Shown here one piece after another: positions 21,901-34,414 of a stretch of 64,000 nucleotides of DNA; positions within the stretch are counted from its first letter, which is position 1, and each line of letters begins with the position of its first letter. This DNA is from Alternaria dauci (Eukaryota > Ascomycota > Dothideomycetes > Pleosporales > Pleosporaceae). The DNA is taken from positions 186,001 through 250,000 of the forward strand of contig NC_091272.1 of the NCBI RefSeq assembly GCF_042100115.1, written 5' to 3'. Under the pieces are notes generated by a model that saw only the letters and a program-made list of their open reading frames with translations, made no database searches and had not been told where the DNA came from. Both the position numbers and the translations under genes were made by a program.

Positions 21901-24900
21901 GAAGTGCCACTCTTATTTTCCTGCTTAGAAAAGCCGCCGGCTGTGCGCAGGCCCTCCTCTTTGAACGCTTCTGCCCCCCTAAGGATGCAGGCTTGGGGGC
22001 AGGCTCAGCCTTTAAACTCTGCGCCAGTGTACGCTTCTCGTGATGGCGCTCTGGTGCCCCGGAATGCAGAACACAGGCGCGTCAGAAGGTTTGGTCGATG
22101 GCGCAAGCCTGCCGTCGTCCGATCGCTGATGGCCATGGCTCTTGCTCGTATCCTTTGAGGATCGCCCTGCGCCGTATCAGCGCAGGTGCATGACGGCTGA
22201 GGAACCATCCTCGGGCACTAAAAGCGCCTCACAATCCTTTGGCGTTGACGACATGAGATTGAGTTCGAGTCAAAATCGACATCGCATGAAGCTGCCCGTG
22301 GAGGTGGAGCTTTGCTTTTGCGACAAGTACCGGGCGTGGCTGTAGATGAGGAAGTTGGCATGTGCGTGTGGAGATAGCGATGCAGGTGGAAGAAGAAATT
22401 CGGAAGGTCGTGCTTTGCTGCCTTCCCGTCTTTGTTCGTCTGCATCATCCCGTCCCGCCCTTTGCTTCTTCTGGTATGCATCGTCCTCGCTCCAAGGCGC
22501 GACAGTGACAGCCTGGCCCACCACCACGAGCGAACTTGTCGCGAGAAGCAAGTGTGCCCAACCGCTCACGCTCGTCATGCGCATCAGCCCTTTTCAATAC
22601 CTTACTGCATTTCGCTTCTCGACCGAGGCGCCGACTAGGTACGTATCTTTACATCATCGGGGCCAGCGCTACCACAAGACATTGCATCCCTGCTGGCGTC
22701 CGAGGCGACAGCCTGGCAATGCAACCTCCACGTGATATGCCTCTTCCACCAATCGCTTCCCACACTGGCAATTCACTCCGCGCCGGATCAAGAAAGCGAT
22801 CCTGACGACCTCACAGCCAATCGCGCATGCGGAGCTCAGAACCACGAACAACAACACCGCGACGCACGTCTGACCCTCTGACCCCGAAAACCCAGCATCC
22901 TTCACCTCATCCTTCTCCACGATCCCGCTCGGCTCTTGGAGTGCCAATAGGGTGTCTGGGCTATTGTACGCCCTGACCCTTCTCCGCATGTCGTAATGGC
23001 TAAAAAGTTCCTGTCGAACCAGCGGGTATTCAGCCGGGATGACAGGTAGTCGCAGTACCCTTACTCATCTCCAGGCACGTCGTTCCGGACTCCTTCGCGT
23101 CCGTCATGGCGCGATTCATGTGTACCTTAGACCACACCACCGAGCTGGCGGACAATAAAAATCGGTAGCGCCTTTGCCTAAGGTCCAGTCCGGTAAGCTC
23201 AGCGGTTAGCCCAGATGCGAGGACGTTTGTGAAAGGAATGCGGAGCGAGGTGGAGGGCGTCTGGCGCAAAAGCAGCGACAGGGTGCGCTAGCCAACGCTC
23301 GTCCTGCACATGATGCGCTCCGCAGGAGGTCGACCGTGAACGGTAGCCCTTGAGGGTTCTGTCGGAATGGCGCACCGCATTGCGGCGGCTTTGCCCCATG
23401 CGTGAGCTGCGATGACTTCAGCGCCGGTTTGCGTTGTCATTCAAGGTCCCCAGGTGGCTTCTCGCTTGTGCTTCGGTGTGATCCGCCCTGAGTCGCGGAT
23501 CCTGGCGGTAACCTGCCTTTTCGTCTGGAGTAACATGTCCGGGCCCTTGTCGATAACTGGCCGAAGCTAGCGAGCTTGATTCACGATACAACCTGCTAGG
23601 AACGTCTCTAGACAGCGCCTATCACACCGCCAGCGAAGCCATGCACGGCGAGCCTCATCGCACACATCGAGCGACCGATCATCCCAGATCACACGCTCAA
23701 TCTTCCGTACCAAGCACAGCTGCAGCATATCCTTTGCACATTTACACGACATGGCCGCTGAACCATGTACCATGGGCTTCTCGAAGGACACCGCTTGGAA
23801 GAAGGCGTTGTCTGAATCACCCAATTCGCCCGCGTAGCCATTACCCCGGCAATGCCCAGCCTCGATTAAGCCTAAGATCTGTTCTCGCTGGCCCTGATGC
23901 AGAGCACCCGCGGCTCCTCACTCTAACAATGCCAGCAACAGCCGTTTAATAACTTTAACAAAGTTAAGATCCACACCTAGCATTCTGTTCCTTAGCGAAA
24001 GCGCCCCATTCAGCCTTTCAAGGCCGCCAACCGATGCAGGACATTGACATCCATTGAGTCATGTAGCCGACTGGCTTGGCTTCCCACCCTGTCCAAGCTA
24101 TCATGATCCTTGGCGATAGTTCCATACTTTCTTCGCTCCTGTGTATTCTGCAGCCGGACGAATACCGAAGCCTATCCAAACACCAAGCCGTACCATGCAA
24201 CTTCCCCGCAAAATGCTAGCCCTCGATCTTCATCAGCACACGGGCATACGATGGACGTACATGCGCATGACGCGGAGCCAGGAGCGCAAGCATCCTACTG
24301 CCATTTCCTACACTGTGGACGTCTACACGTTTTACCTCCCTACCGTACTACCATCGCACAACGTCTCCATCCTTCTCCCCACAATAAAAATCCTCCCGCA
24401 GTCAGGACCCATCACCCGAACCCAGCACGGATCTTGGTCCAGAAGATAAGTGGCGGGTACACGTACGTAGTACTCGTCGAGCTTCCATAGCAATTTAGCC
24501 ATACTTTCCATGCCTTTCCCTGTCACCCACGACATGCAAAGCTACCAGTCACGGCCACCGATTTTCTAATCTTTGTCACTTGCTCCTTCTCCTCCAGCGT
24601 CGCTATCACACCACTTTACCATTTTCTACCCCACCACCATACGCTACGCTGTCCTAGCCTATACCCTCCCCTGCCCTGCCCTTCTTGCCCTCCGCTACCA
24701 CAAAGCCGAAAGCAACAGTAGCCTAGAAGCACGATGATCCATGACCGGCACTAGAAGCAATCACACACACATATGCACAACAACGAATCCATGTCACCCC
24801 ATCGGTTCCTGAGCCTCAGAAGCCGAAATTAAATGCACATAGCCTGCAAGGCTCTGGCTCTACGTTACTCCGCCAAGCGGCACTCCACCATCCTGCAGAC

Positions 24901-26693
24901 GTACCATGCAGAAAGAAGCAGGTTAAGAGGGAAAGTCTGGGGTAAAAACAAAGTGTGGAGATGCATTTTCTTTTCCGGGGGGTTCATACTCGCGTGTTGT
25001 GTTTCGTTGGTTCATTCACACACATACACTGACGACGCAGGGTAGCGTAGGGATCGCAATATAAACGGGATTTTGGTCATGTGCAGGTTTGAGACTTTGA
25101 TTAAGGGAGGAGAGGGAGAGCGGAAGGATCGACGGGAGGTGGCGGGTTCGGATGGAGGCTGGCTTGGTTGGATGGATGGATGTGGAATATGGTAAGTGGT
25201 GGTGATGGTGAATGGTGGCGGTGGAAAGCTTCTTTTGCGTTCGACTAGAGAATATTCTAGTGTGACATGGCACCACGTAACGGATTGACCTTGAGATTAA
25301 ACATGTATGCGTGTGTGACTTTACGCAGTTGAGCAATCATTCTCCTTCCATGCAAGGAAACGGGGAAAAGCAAACACAGAAATCCGTCCTTAGACATGCC
25401 ATAACCACCGTGACACACAACCATTGGTTAGGAAAACAAGACTTCTTGCCTCGGTTTATCTTGCTTTTTGTCTCTCGCGCTCTACGCGGGAACCATCCTT
25501 CCTGCACACACACACGCTTCCTTCCATCGGAAGGATCCACTTTCCAAACCGTTCTAGATCTATCCGCCCACCAGTCATTCCTCTCAACCCCAGTTCTTCC
25601 GCCGCCCGGAATCTCGGGGTAAGTGCCACTACGGCGAACAGAACAGAACAGACACACGGTCCCTGACGTGACATCGCGTTCCACCACCACCACCACCACC
25701 ACCGTACGGCCGACAGTTAATGCAAGAATGAGCTTGTACAAGTGCCTGGAATACTAAACATGGGGTGCTTCACATAAACAACCGTAGTCTATTATTCGCT
25801 AGCAAGACTCCGACATCGCCTCAGACATCGGGTTTAGACTAGGCCTGGAAGATATGGTCTAGCTACATCTTCGCTTGGATATAACAGTCTACATGGCGAT
25901 TCAACAGTGGGGTCTTTTGTGCACTTGGCGATGCTGCCATGTTTCGCTGGCGCCACCATCTGTTTTTATTTTGTTGCAATCGGGCCATGGCTAATCATGT
26001 TAGTCAGGCACATGCAGGGCGAAGGTAGATCCACAGTTAGGTGTGAGGTGTAGCCGCCATGCAAGATTGTATTGGAAAGATGTGGGGTAACGTGTGATCG
26101 GCTGTGTCATGTGGGTTCTTTGTCGGTGCTCAGTAGGTAGGAGATGTGCGCAGGCGAGATTTTTTCCGTGTCGTGGGAAAATGTGGCTGTGGCTGGGGAG
26201 GCAACAGTGGCGATGCGGATCAATGGCAAAGTGTGTACGTGTATGTGTGTGTGAACAAGTGTGTATTGGAAGATTTGATATTGCCACAGGGAATGTATGT
26301 GGGTTATTTGTAAAGATGATACATAGAACGGTAGATACCAATACTGCGCTGCCATAGCCCAAACTTGGTGAAAAGGGGATAGGTTTTGGAAAACAGAGAA
26401 AGGATAATCGCCTGCCGGTTGCCGTGAAGTGGTGATTAACCCATGTGATGAAACAACCACCAAACCAAATAAAGAAGTTCGTATAGTAGGAAGGAGAGAG
26501 AAAGCGAGACTGGTATCGCCAGAGAGAGAAAGATTGGAATGCACCAGTGTCATCCACCCAGTCGAAACATATATCCGTACCCGTTTTTCTTTGACAAGAC
26601 ACAAAAGCGCTGTAACGTTCATAATCTTCGCACCGGCCAAATCAACAAGGAAAAAATCAAGACAAAAAACACAAGACCACATCGTGCGCTTGC
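18929..26693. other. 7.8-kb stretch without a recognisable gene
   Basis: Lies between the start of eIF4G and the end of the homeobox gene, both on the minus strand. Its base composition is not markedly AT-rich, so it does not look like a mutated transposon island. Open frames reach 200 codons (26000-26602, minus) but none has a domain, signal or splice pattern I trust. The right end should hold the homeobox 3' UTR, the left end the eIF4G promoter. Pyrimidine-rich strands at 24,580-24,720 (plus) and 25,080-25,200 (minus) resemble fungal transcription-start regions. A (CCA)n run lies at 25681-25703. Confidence 0.5.
25681..25703. repeat. (CCA)n microsatellite
   Basis: Seven full CCA units and a partial one in non-coding DNA. 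Confidence 0.8.
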
Positions 26694-28413
26694 TTAATAT
26701 TGGTCGTTATGGTGGTCGTCGCTGTGCTGGCTGGCGTTCTCCATGACCTCGCCCAGGACAGAACCAACCGCCGAATACGAGTCATTGTGCGCCGAGTCGT
26801 TCCGCAGATACGAGTTAGGAAACGACGACATGTGGTGCGGCGCACTCATCTGCGGCATTCCGTAGCTCGAAGGAGTGACGAGCGGTGAGCCCGAGAAGGA
26901 GGGGAAGTGGGCCGTCTGCGGCGTCGACCCGTTGCGTTGAGGGGCGTAGTGTGTGCTCAGCTCGATGCGACGGGGAACGCCGTTGGAAAAGGACCGCATT
27001 CTGTTGCCGCTTGAGGTGCCGAAGCCTGGTACTGGGGAGTCTGGACGTGTTAGGAGATGGGACAATGAACCACGTGGGCGAGGAGACTTACAAGAGTAGC
27101 CAATGCCGTACGGCATCATGGAGCTAGAGTAGGACCGACTGTCGTTGCTATCGGAGCTGTCGTGCGAGCCCGTATAGCTCATGCTAGTCCTCAAAGGTGA
27201 CTGTAGAGACTCTGCACGCGTCCTTGCGATTCTGTCGGCGTGAAGCGAAAGGCGAGGGATGCTATGTTGTGCGGCATATGCAGTTGGGTTGCTGAGAGGC
27301 ATGGAGAAGGGGTTGGACGTTCTGGGGCTAGTGTCGATTGATGTGGAATGGAAGCCAAAGGGAGATCCCTCATGAGCTGAGACGGGTGAGATGGCATCGG
27401 TTGCGGACTGAGGTGGTGTGAAGGTGAAGCCGCCAAACGCAGGGCTGATGCCAGTTGGTGACATGTGCGAGTCGAGAGTTCCTCGTCGCAAGGTATCTAT
27501 GCTCAGCGGCCTCATCATGTTGTTCTCAGAGAAGCTTGGGTTGTAAGATGCAGGGGAAGCCAGCGGTGTGCCGAGACCATGGGAGTTGCCAAAAGGAGAG
27601 TGAAGTGCTGATGCCATGTCGAAATCATCCGGTAAAGCGCGAGACCTCATCATGCGCTCACGGTCGTCGCTTGTTAGTCGCTTCAACTTCGCTCGCCTGT
27701 ACCGTGTTAGTAACTCGATGCGTCGGTAGTAGAAGGTAGGCATACCTGTTCTGGAACCAAACTTGCACTTGACGGGGGCTGAGACCGGGAATCTCTCGAG
27801 CGAGTCGTTCCCGGTGAGCCGCGTCTGGATGTGCTTGACGAGCAAACTCGCTCATCAGGAATCGGGTTTGGTTGTGAGTAAGCCTGAACCTCTTCATCTT
27901 TCGCTTCGCTGCGCGAATCTCTGCGGCTGTCATAGGTTGCCGGTCTTCACCCTTCTCTTCGTCTTCGTCGCAGTCGTCCTTGTCGTCGAGGATAAGATCA
28001 TCGTCCTCCTCTTCACGCTTCTCTGCATTGCCACCGTCGTTGGTAGAAGGTGGCGTCAGCCTTGAGATGGGACTGGTAGGAGCAGAGCCTCCAAAGGTTA
28101 CGTTTGGGATGTCGTGCTGTTCGATCTCATCGAGTCCAGATGGTGTGTTGCTGCCACTATTCAGGTGGCTCTTTCCGTCGAGCAGATAGGGAAAGCTCTT
28201 GTGTGTTCGCATTGACGGCCTCTTCAAGTCAAAGTTGTGTCCAGAGATCTCGGCTTGGAGCATAGCCATGTCGTTATCTGAATGTGGTGGAGTATGTTCC
28301 AGAGTTCTGAGTTCTGATGATTGCCACTCGTTGTCTGCTGAAGTCGTGCTATACGCAGACATGTGTGGCGAGCTGGGCGGCGACAAAGGAACGAGGAAGC
28401 TTCCGTCGACCAT
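26694..28413 (-). CDS. HTF1: Homeodomain transcription factor, HTF1/HOX2 type
   Basis: Nuclear DNA-binding regulator. Exons 28413-27746, 27696-27092 and 27040-26694 encode 539 residues; introns are 49 and 51 nt. The homeodomain (about 165-235) contains KRFRLTHNQTRFLMSEFARQ, the recognition helix VQVWFQNRRAKLKRL and the following TSDDRERMMRSRALPDDFD block. That block is what I know from the HTF1/HOX2 proteins required for conidiation in Fusarium and Magnaporthe, so I assign that orthology group. The homeodomain is split by an intron inside QNR|RAK, a common site. An acidic stretch precedes it and a long Ser/Pro/Asn-rich tail follows. The start is the first ATG after an in-frame stop; a 42-nt leader intron (28487-28528) is likely. 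A role in asexual sporulation is inferred from orthologues. Confidence 0.9.
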
Positions 28414-31400
28414 TGGCGCTTTTGAAACTGTTGTAGTGGTGTAGATGTAGGCTGAGCTCTGTGGCTGATACCTCTCCTGTGCCTCGCTGTTAGCGAAGAA
28501 GGGGGGCAGAAACTGGGCCGCTGCTTACCTAGTCGCTTTGGTCACTAAGAAGGCCTCAACACTGGCGTTTCTGGCGTTTTGGTGCGAACTTCAAACGAAC
28601 CACGACGTTCCGCAAGGAGTAAAGATCTGATGGATTTTGGGGTGTGAACTGTTGATCGTCGCCCGGTCCCTGTGCGGGGTTTACGCGGGCGATCAGCGAT
28701 AAAGAGTAAAGGCAGTCGCAATGCTTTTGACACCGAGTTCGGCGCGTGTTAGAGTCGCAAGACCGTTGCGAACTGACAGTTCGAGGTGGTCGTGCTGATG
28801 AGCCCACAGATGGCGGGTATGTGAGTAGGCTGAATGATGATGTCGCACCGCAAGTAGGATTGGGGCGCGGAGTTTTGGTGCAACTTCAAGCTTGAAATAG
28901 AAGCTACCAGGGAGGCGATACTGCGAGCCAAATAAAGATAGACGCTGGCAGTGGGCGCTTGATGCTTTGACAAGAGCGAGGTGATGAACGGCCGGCTTGC
29001 TCAGAAGAGTGAAAGCGTGGTTCTGGTGGGTAGGCCTTTGTAAAGAGGGTCAGGAACGGTCGGAGGCTATAACAGCGATAGCGGTAGGGGAGGGGAATCA
29101 GATCATTCAGACAGGAAAAGCTTGACGGTACTCTACTGTCGACGATCCGGATAAAATCGAGGTTAAGACAAGTGGGAGGAGACTAGGGTCAGACTACGCA
29201 TGGACAGCGGTGCCTCTTAGGGAAACATGATATCTTTCGAGGATCTGGAAGCAGCTTGTTACACGACCAAGAAGCGTGACTAACGTCGAGGGCTAGCAAG
29301 ACCCCAAAGTCTCAGGGCACAGGGATACGGTAGCTCGGGACGTGGGCCTACTTGGAAGCAAAGACGGTGCGGGAACGGGCGAATCGAAAGGGCTCTGGAT
29401 CAGGTGTGCTGCATGCCAGGGTGCCCTCCCCTCGAAAGAGAAGGGGAGCGAGCGGTGCGTGAACATGGTGGGCTGCAGGCTACACATGCATAGACCAGGG
29501 CCCGTGTAGAAAAATGGCCGACGAGCAAGGACTAATCCGTGGCGTCTCGCAGTCGAACGTCGAGGCAGGCGGCGGCGCCATTATTGGCCAGATGCGATGC
29601 GGGAAGTCCAAGGAACCCGCAGCGAGAGCGGACAGGGATGCTACAGGGCTCGGCAACGCTTGCACGGCTTGTTGCGGGGTGTCGCTGTCAATGCTGCTTT
29701 TAGTGTGGATTTGTGTGCGGGCGATGTGGTGGTGGTGTGGTGGTGAAGGTCGGACTTGGTGCCGCCAGGCTCGTGTGTACACACTCTCGATGCTACCATG
29801 ACGACCATGATGCTACGACTGCCACTGCTGTCGTTGAACCATGACTTTTCACACGAAATTGTATCATGGCGGGCCCTTCCGCCCTGGACCGGCGCCTTTT
29901 TCCAGCGCCTCCTTCTGGCAGCTGTCAGGTCAAATGTTAATGGCGACGGTGCGCAAATTGCGTATGCGTCAGGAACGCGCTGCATCAGCCTTGCGTGTGT
30001 GGTTTGAGCCGCCCATCGCGCCCGCTCAGATGCATGAACAACGAACCTTGGTCGCCTTCAGCCGTGACCCATGATGCTTGCCGGCAACCAAGGAACCGCG
30101 TCTAGCTGCTTGCGTGGTGCCTGCTGCACACACCTGCTTGATCAAGTGTGGTGAGTAGTCGAGCGCCTAGCAATGACGCCGTCGCCAATGGGCAGCGGGG
30201 GGTCGCCAATGAGCAACAGATCTGGCTGGGCTCGACAACGATCTAACGGCCAAAAGCTCGGCCCGCGCCGGGAAAATGCTGAAAAAGGCGCTGTTTCTCG
30301 AAGCCTGTTCTCGCTGTAGTGCGACCGTGTGCAACACTGGTGGGCTGTCGGTAGTTGGGTGACAGCGGTGAATTATCGTAAACGTGTTTGGAAATGCGAG
30401 CGCTGTCCAAGCAGGCGCGCTGAAACTGTCCTGGAGCGCCGCGAATGCCCATCGAAGACGAGGCTGCAACGACGCTGTCCTCTTGGCCGCACTGCAGGGA
30501 AAAATTGGGCGATGCGCAAGCCACCCCATGCTACGCCGTACCGTGGTGATCGACATTGCCCGTGTCCAAAGCAGATGAACTTCTAGCCGATACCGCGCGC
30601 TGAGCCCGTCATGAGTGGTGTGTCGGCTGGCGAATGATGTACAGCCGCCTCGCGCCGTTCGCGCACTCGCCTGAACTGGCCGGAGGTTTCTTGTCGTTGT
30701 TTCTTTTTTTTTTCTTGCTGTCCCGGCTGTGAAGCACGCGGGTAACCGCCAGCGTTTGGCACGTTTCGCAACGAACAAAAGCACAGTCTCCCCTCCAAAA
30801 CGCCAACCTTACGCAATCTCCAAAACGCAATGCCGAACAGGGCGTCGTCGTGGTCGATTTCCAAAACAACGCCAAGACCGCCCAGAGGGCGGATGAGGAC
30901 GGCCTGTGGAAATGACAGGAGCAAGCGATAGCGAGACCGCGGATATTCTGGCGGGTCATTGGTGGGGGATGCAACACGTCTGTGGGTTTGATGAGCGCAT
31001 GGGTGCCTGTCCAGTGTCGGCAGAACATGCCTGTCTCTTTTCATCATGCTTCGGTCCATCTCGTGAACATAATGCATTGAGTATGATTACGATCCGATGT
31101 CAGCAGTCTGGGCCTGTGTGTCCTTGCCGTCGTTCGCAACTTGTCATGACACGATGAGGTGGTCCCACCGCAGAGAACCTTGGAAACAGCCTCGGACTGC
31201 ACTGAACGGTGGTGTCAGGTAGTACAGGTCCCTTCATTTCGGAATGATGCAGCATCTCCCACGTAGGTGGATTTTGTGCTGACAACACACTGAATGAGCC
31301 TGAACATGGCCCCACCCCCCGGCGCACCACGGCACGTCTGAGGCCACAACATTTCCTGTCAAAAGGCCTGGAAGCATGACGACGATGCTGCTTACCAGGG

Positions 31401-31841
31401 ACCAGAGCCAGAGCCCTCGCCGCCATCGTTATCGTTACATCAGAATGCGACCCGGAAATGGTGTACATGCCCACGCGATGCTATATTGTGAAGACTTTTA
31501 TTCACCCAGGTGGAACCTTTCATCTCCACAGCCCTGCCTTGCGCCGCAACCCAGCCTTCCGACGTCCACGCGTGGCGTTGCAAATTGAGGTGCGCCGTTG
31601 GCGACCGGATGTACGGTCGCTCAGACTGTGGATGGCCCTCCGATCTATCGATACGCTGCGAGTGGCTCGGGGACGAGAAACCCCATGTTCTCTTCGCTTG
31701 CATAGATGACTTCGATGGGAAAGCGCCACAATGCTCCCCATACTGCACGTTAACCCATGAGGAAAAGCTCACATGTGCCTCAGGGCCATCGACAATTCAC
31801 ACCTAGCTGGTGCAGGCGACAAGCTGCCCCTGTCACTGCTA
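28414..31841. other. Long upstream region of the homeobox gene
   Basis: About 3.4 kb with no gene that I can support. It should carry the homeobox promoter and 5' UTR, including a probable leader intron at 28487-28528. The far end is the 3' side of the THO subunit gene. Frames up to 205 codons (30167-30784, minus) have no recognisable features. Confidence 0.5.
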
Positions 31842-34047
31842 CTACGCCGCTGGTTCCGCAGTCACTTGACTGCGCTGATCGGGCCGCTGCTCCTCGACGC
31901 TCTGATGCTCGTCCTGCGGAATTACCGCCTGCTCATCCGAAGTAGTGGGTGCAGCGTCAACACCCGTCGCCTCAATGGAAGAGGCGGCCGGCTGAAGAGC
32001 CTCCAGCCCTTTGCCATGCTCGATCCTATCAAAGGAGCTTAGCTGCGTCTTCGACGCAAGGCGAAGTCCTCGCCAGACGTAGCTAGATTTTTTCTCCCCC
32101 GCTTGCCGCTTCTCCTCCTCTGTGTCAGCCATTTCCAGATCCAAGTCGGTCATCTTGACCTTTTTTGCATATGACTCTGCATTTGGCACATTGAACCTGA
32201 CCTGATGTCAGAGCCGGAAATGGCGTCTTGGTCGGACGAGCGGAGCACATACCTGTCACGTTGTCGTAGCTGAGAGAGACCCTTCTCCGCTTCGTTGTTG
32301 TGGAGAAAGTTCAAAGTACTAGGTACCCCCATGGGCTTTGAGGCTTTCTTACTCACAACCGCCTTCAGTGCCCCATTTTTGGCCTGTTGGAATTCTCCTG
32401 GGGGCACTCTATCTCGCGTGAACGGCTGGCAGTTCTCCATCTTCCATCGTACCCAGTTTTTGTCGCGGGAGAGCACGGTATCCACCATCCGGTAGTAGAA
32501 TTTGCCATCTGGGCCTTCCTGCAGGTAATTTGCGATGGCGGTCTTGATGCCCAATGCCCACTCGGTCTGTGCTTTGTGGTCAGCCGAGAAGATGATGATC
32601 GTGGATGGCGAAGCGAGCATGAGAGCGTGACTGAGGCAGGAGAATGGGGCAAATGATGGGGACTTACGTCTTCCTCGCGGAGTGTGAAATTGTACTGCAT
32701 CGCTTTCTGCGCATTCTGGTAGAATGGCTTGCTCTTGGACCCCTCGGTCAGGGTCAACAGGAAGTCGATGAGTATCAGTGCTTGGACAAGGATGTGCCGT
32801 TGGAAGGCGAGATCGCTCAGCTGCAAATTGTCAGTCATAGCGCAGGTTTGATAGTGGCAATCTTGCGTACCTCAAGCTTGAACAGGTCACGGCTCGTAAG
32901 ATACTTGGGATTAAAGGAGTTGGCGAATGCATCGTAGTCGTCGCCTTCGCGTGATTTTGGTCCTTTCTTTCGCTCTGCATCTCCGGCCTGTATGACTTTC
33001 GGCACCTCCCTGAACTTGGCTAGCGTCGCCTCCAGGCTCTTCTGAAATTGCTTGAAATTGTCCTCTTCGAAAAGCCGTGGAGGATTTGAGAAGGAGTGCT
33101 GTAGAGACCAGAACACGGGGTAGAGAGTTTCGGTGTCAAGCGTGGTAGGTTTCGCATCTTTGCTTTTGTCAATGTCCCCAGATTGGACGGCCGGCTCCTC
33201 TGACTTTGAATCTTCCTTTGCAGTAGGAGCAGACTCGTCAACATCGATTTGCATAGAGTCGTCTTCCGGTTTCGATTCCTTGAGAAAGTCCTCGAATGTC
33301 GTTACGTTCTCGACGTGGAAGTTTCCCCGCAGGTTTACCGAACTCTTGTCGCCCAAAGGAAAGCTCTGGAACATGAATATGTAGACACGCCCACAGAAGA
33401 CTGGATCTTCCGCGCGAGACAGCCGGCGGAGCAGCTCATTACATAATCGCAAGATAACAAGGTCCTTGTTCTTGGAGTTGATCTGGAACGAGGTGAGCAT
33501 GGCGAAGGAAATCGGCAGGGACGACATACTGCGATGATACTTTCTCGCCGCGACTCGAGAAAGTTGAATACCACGCGGCATCCTGAGATTGACTGGCTGT
33601 CAAGCAACTCTTCAATGAGCAGTAGGACGAGTTGCGGAGAGCAGAGATCTAGTCGTGTCAGTCAAGACCTGGCCAGGCTGGTGAACAACATACCTCGATC
33701 TCCGCAATACTGCAGAATATCCAGTAGATTCCAAACAGTTACAAAGGCCGGCTCCTCTATCCGAGTAGAACCCTAATCATGTAAGCGAATGGTGGATTTG
33801 GGACGACAGCACAGCAACTGACAAGGTTGGCATAGAAAACACTCTTGGCTGCACTCTCCACAGCAAGCGTCCGCACTTCCTTTCCTCCTTCAATCTCACC
33901 GAGAAGAGGCTCGTTTTCCGGCACAAGTTCGGAAACGTGGAGGGGAGGATCAATCGCCGTACTTTGCTTGACGTCACGGGCTCGTCGCAACAAGTAGTCC
34001 AGTCTTGGAGCTACCGCGTCGGGAGGAAGCACGTTGGACGTCGACAT
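31842..34047 (-). CDS. THOC1: THO complex subunit 1 (Hpr1/THOC1 family)
   Basis: Component of the nuclear THO/TREX complex that couples transcription elongation to mRNP assembly and export. Seven exons are separated by introns 33773-33822, 33649-33693, 33483-33529, 32821-32870, 32567-32667 and 32197-32252; the product is 618 residues. The efThoc1 core is clear: CNELLRRLSRAEDPVFCGRV, then FQSFPLGDKSSVNLRG and NVTTFEDF, then a Lys/Glu/Asp linker, LYPVFWSLQHSFSNPPRLFE, YLTSRDLFKLE, a hydrophobic helix ILVQALILIDFLL, and a WxRWKMENCQPF segment. The C-terminus is charged and probably disordered. It is shorter than human THOC1, without a death domain that I can see. Its promoter region is shared with the divergent CSM3 gene. 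Confidence 0.93.
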
Positions 34048-34414
34048 TTTACGGGATTTGGCGCGTGTTGGGCTTCGATCACGAGCTCACGACCCGTTGG
34101 CGCAAAGGAAATAGCACCACTACGGTCGCGAAACGGAAACTCCAGACCACGTATTTGTAATCGCGAGAGCAGAATGAGTCGGCGAGGCGATAGCTGGTGT
34201 AGTGTATATCTGGGTAGAAAAGGCGGTGATTGAATACAGAAGCTGCTTTGGAAAGTCGAGCTGGACCCTTGTCTGACAGAGCTAAAGTTGCGCCACAAGC
34301 GGCAAGTGCAAGTGGTGTCCGTGCTTGTGGCTGAACGCGTCGAACGCGTCGCGCTCAACACTTTGGGATTCACGATTCCCTCAATACCCGTTGCCAAGGC
34401 CCACGATATTCACA
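34048..34414. promoter_or_regulatory. Bidirectional promoter THOC1 / CSM3
   Basis: Only 367 bases separate the two divergent start codons, so both promoters must lie here. No clear TATA box is visible. Confidence 0.6.

Noticed and set aside
21621..22158. Two overlapping plus-strand frames of 140 and 169 codons
   Set aside because: They overlap in different frames, show no family resemblance and have compositions typical of non-coding DNA.
22270..22584. 104-codon minus-strand frame starting with a signal-like segment
   Set aside because: The hydrophobic start is short, the remainder is low-complexity and no promoter, intron or family supports it.
26000..26602. 200-codon minus-strand frame after the homeobox gene
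   Set aside because: It has CA/TH repeats, no domain and no splice or promoter features, and lies where the homeobox 3' UTR is expected.
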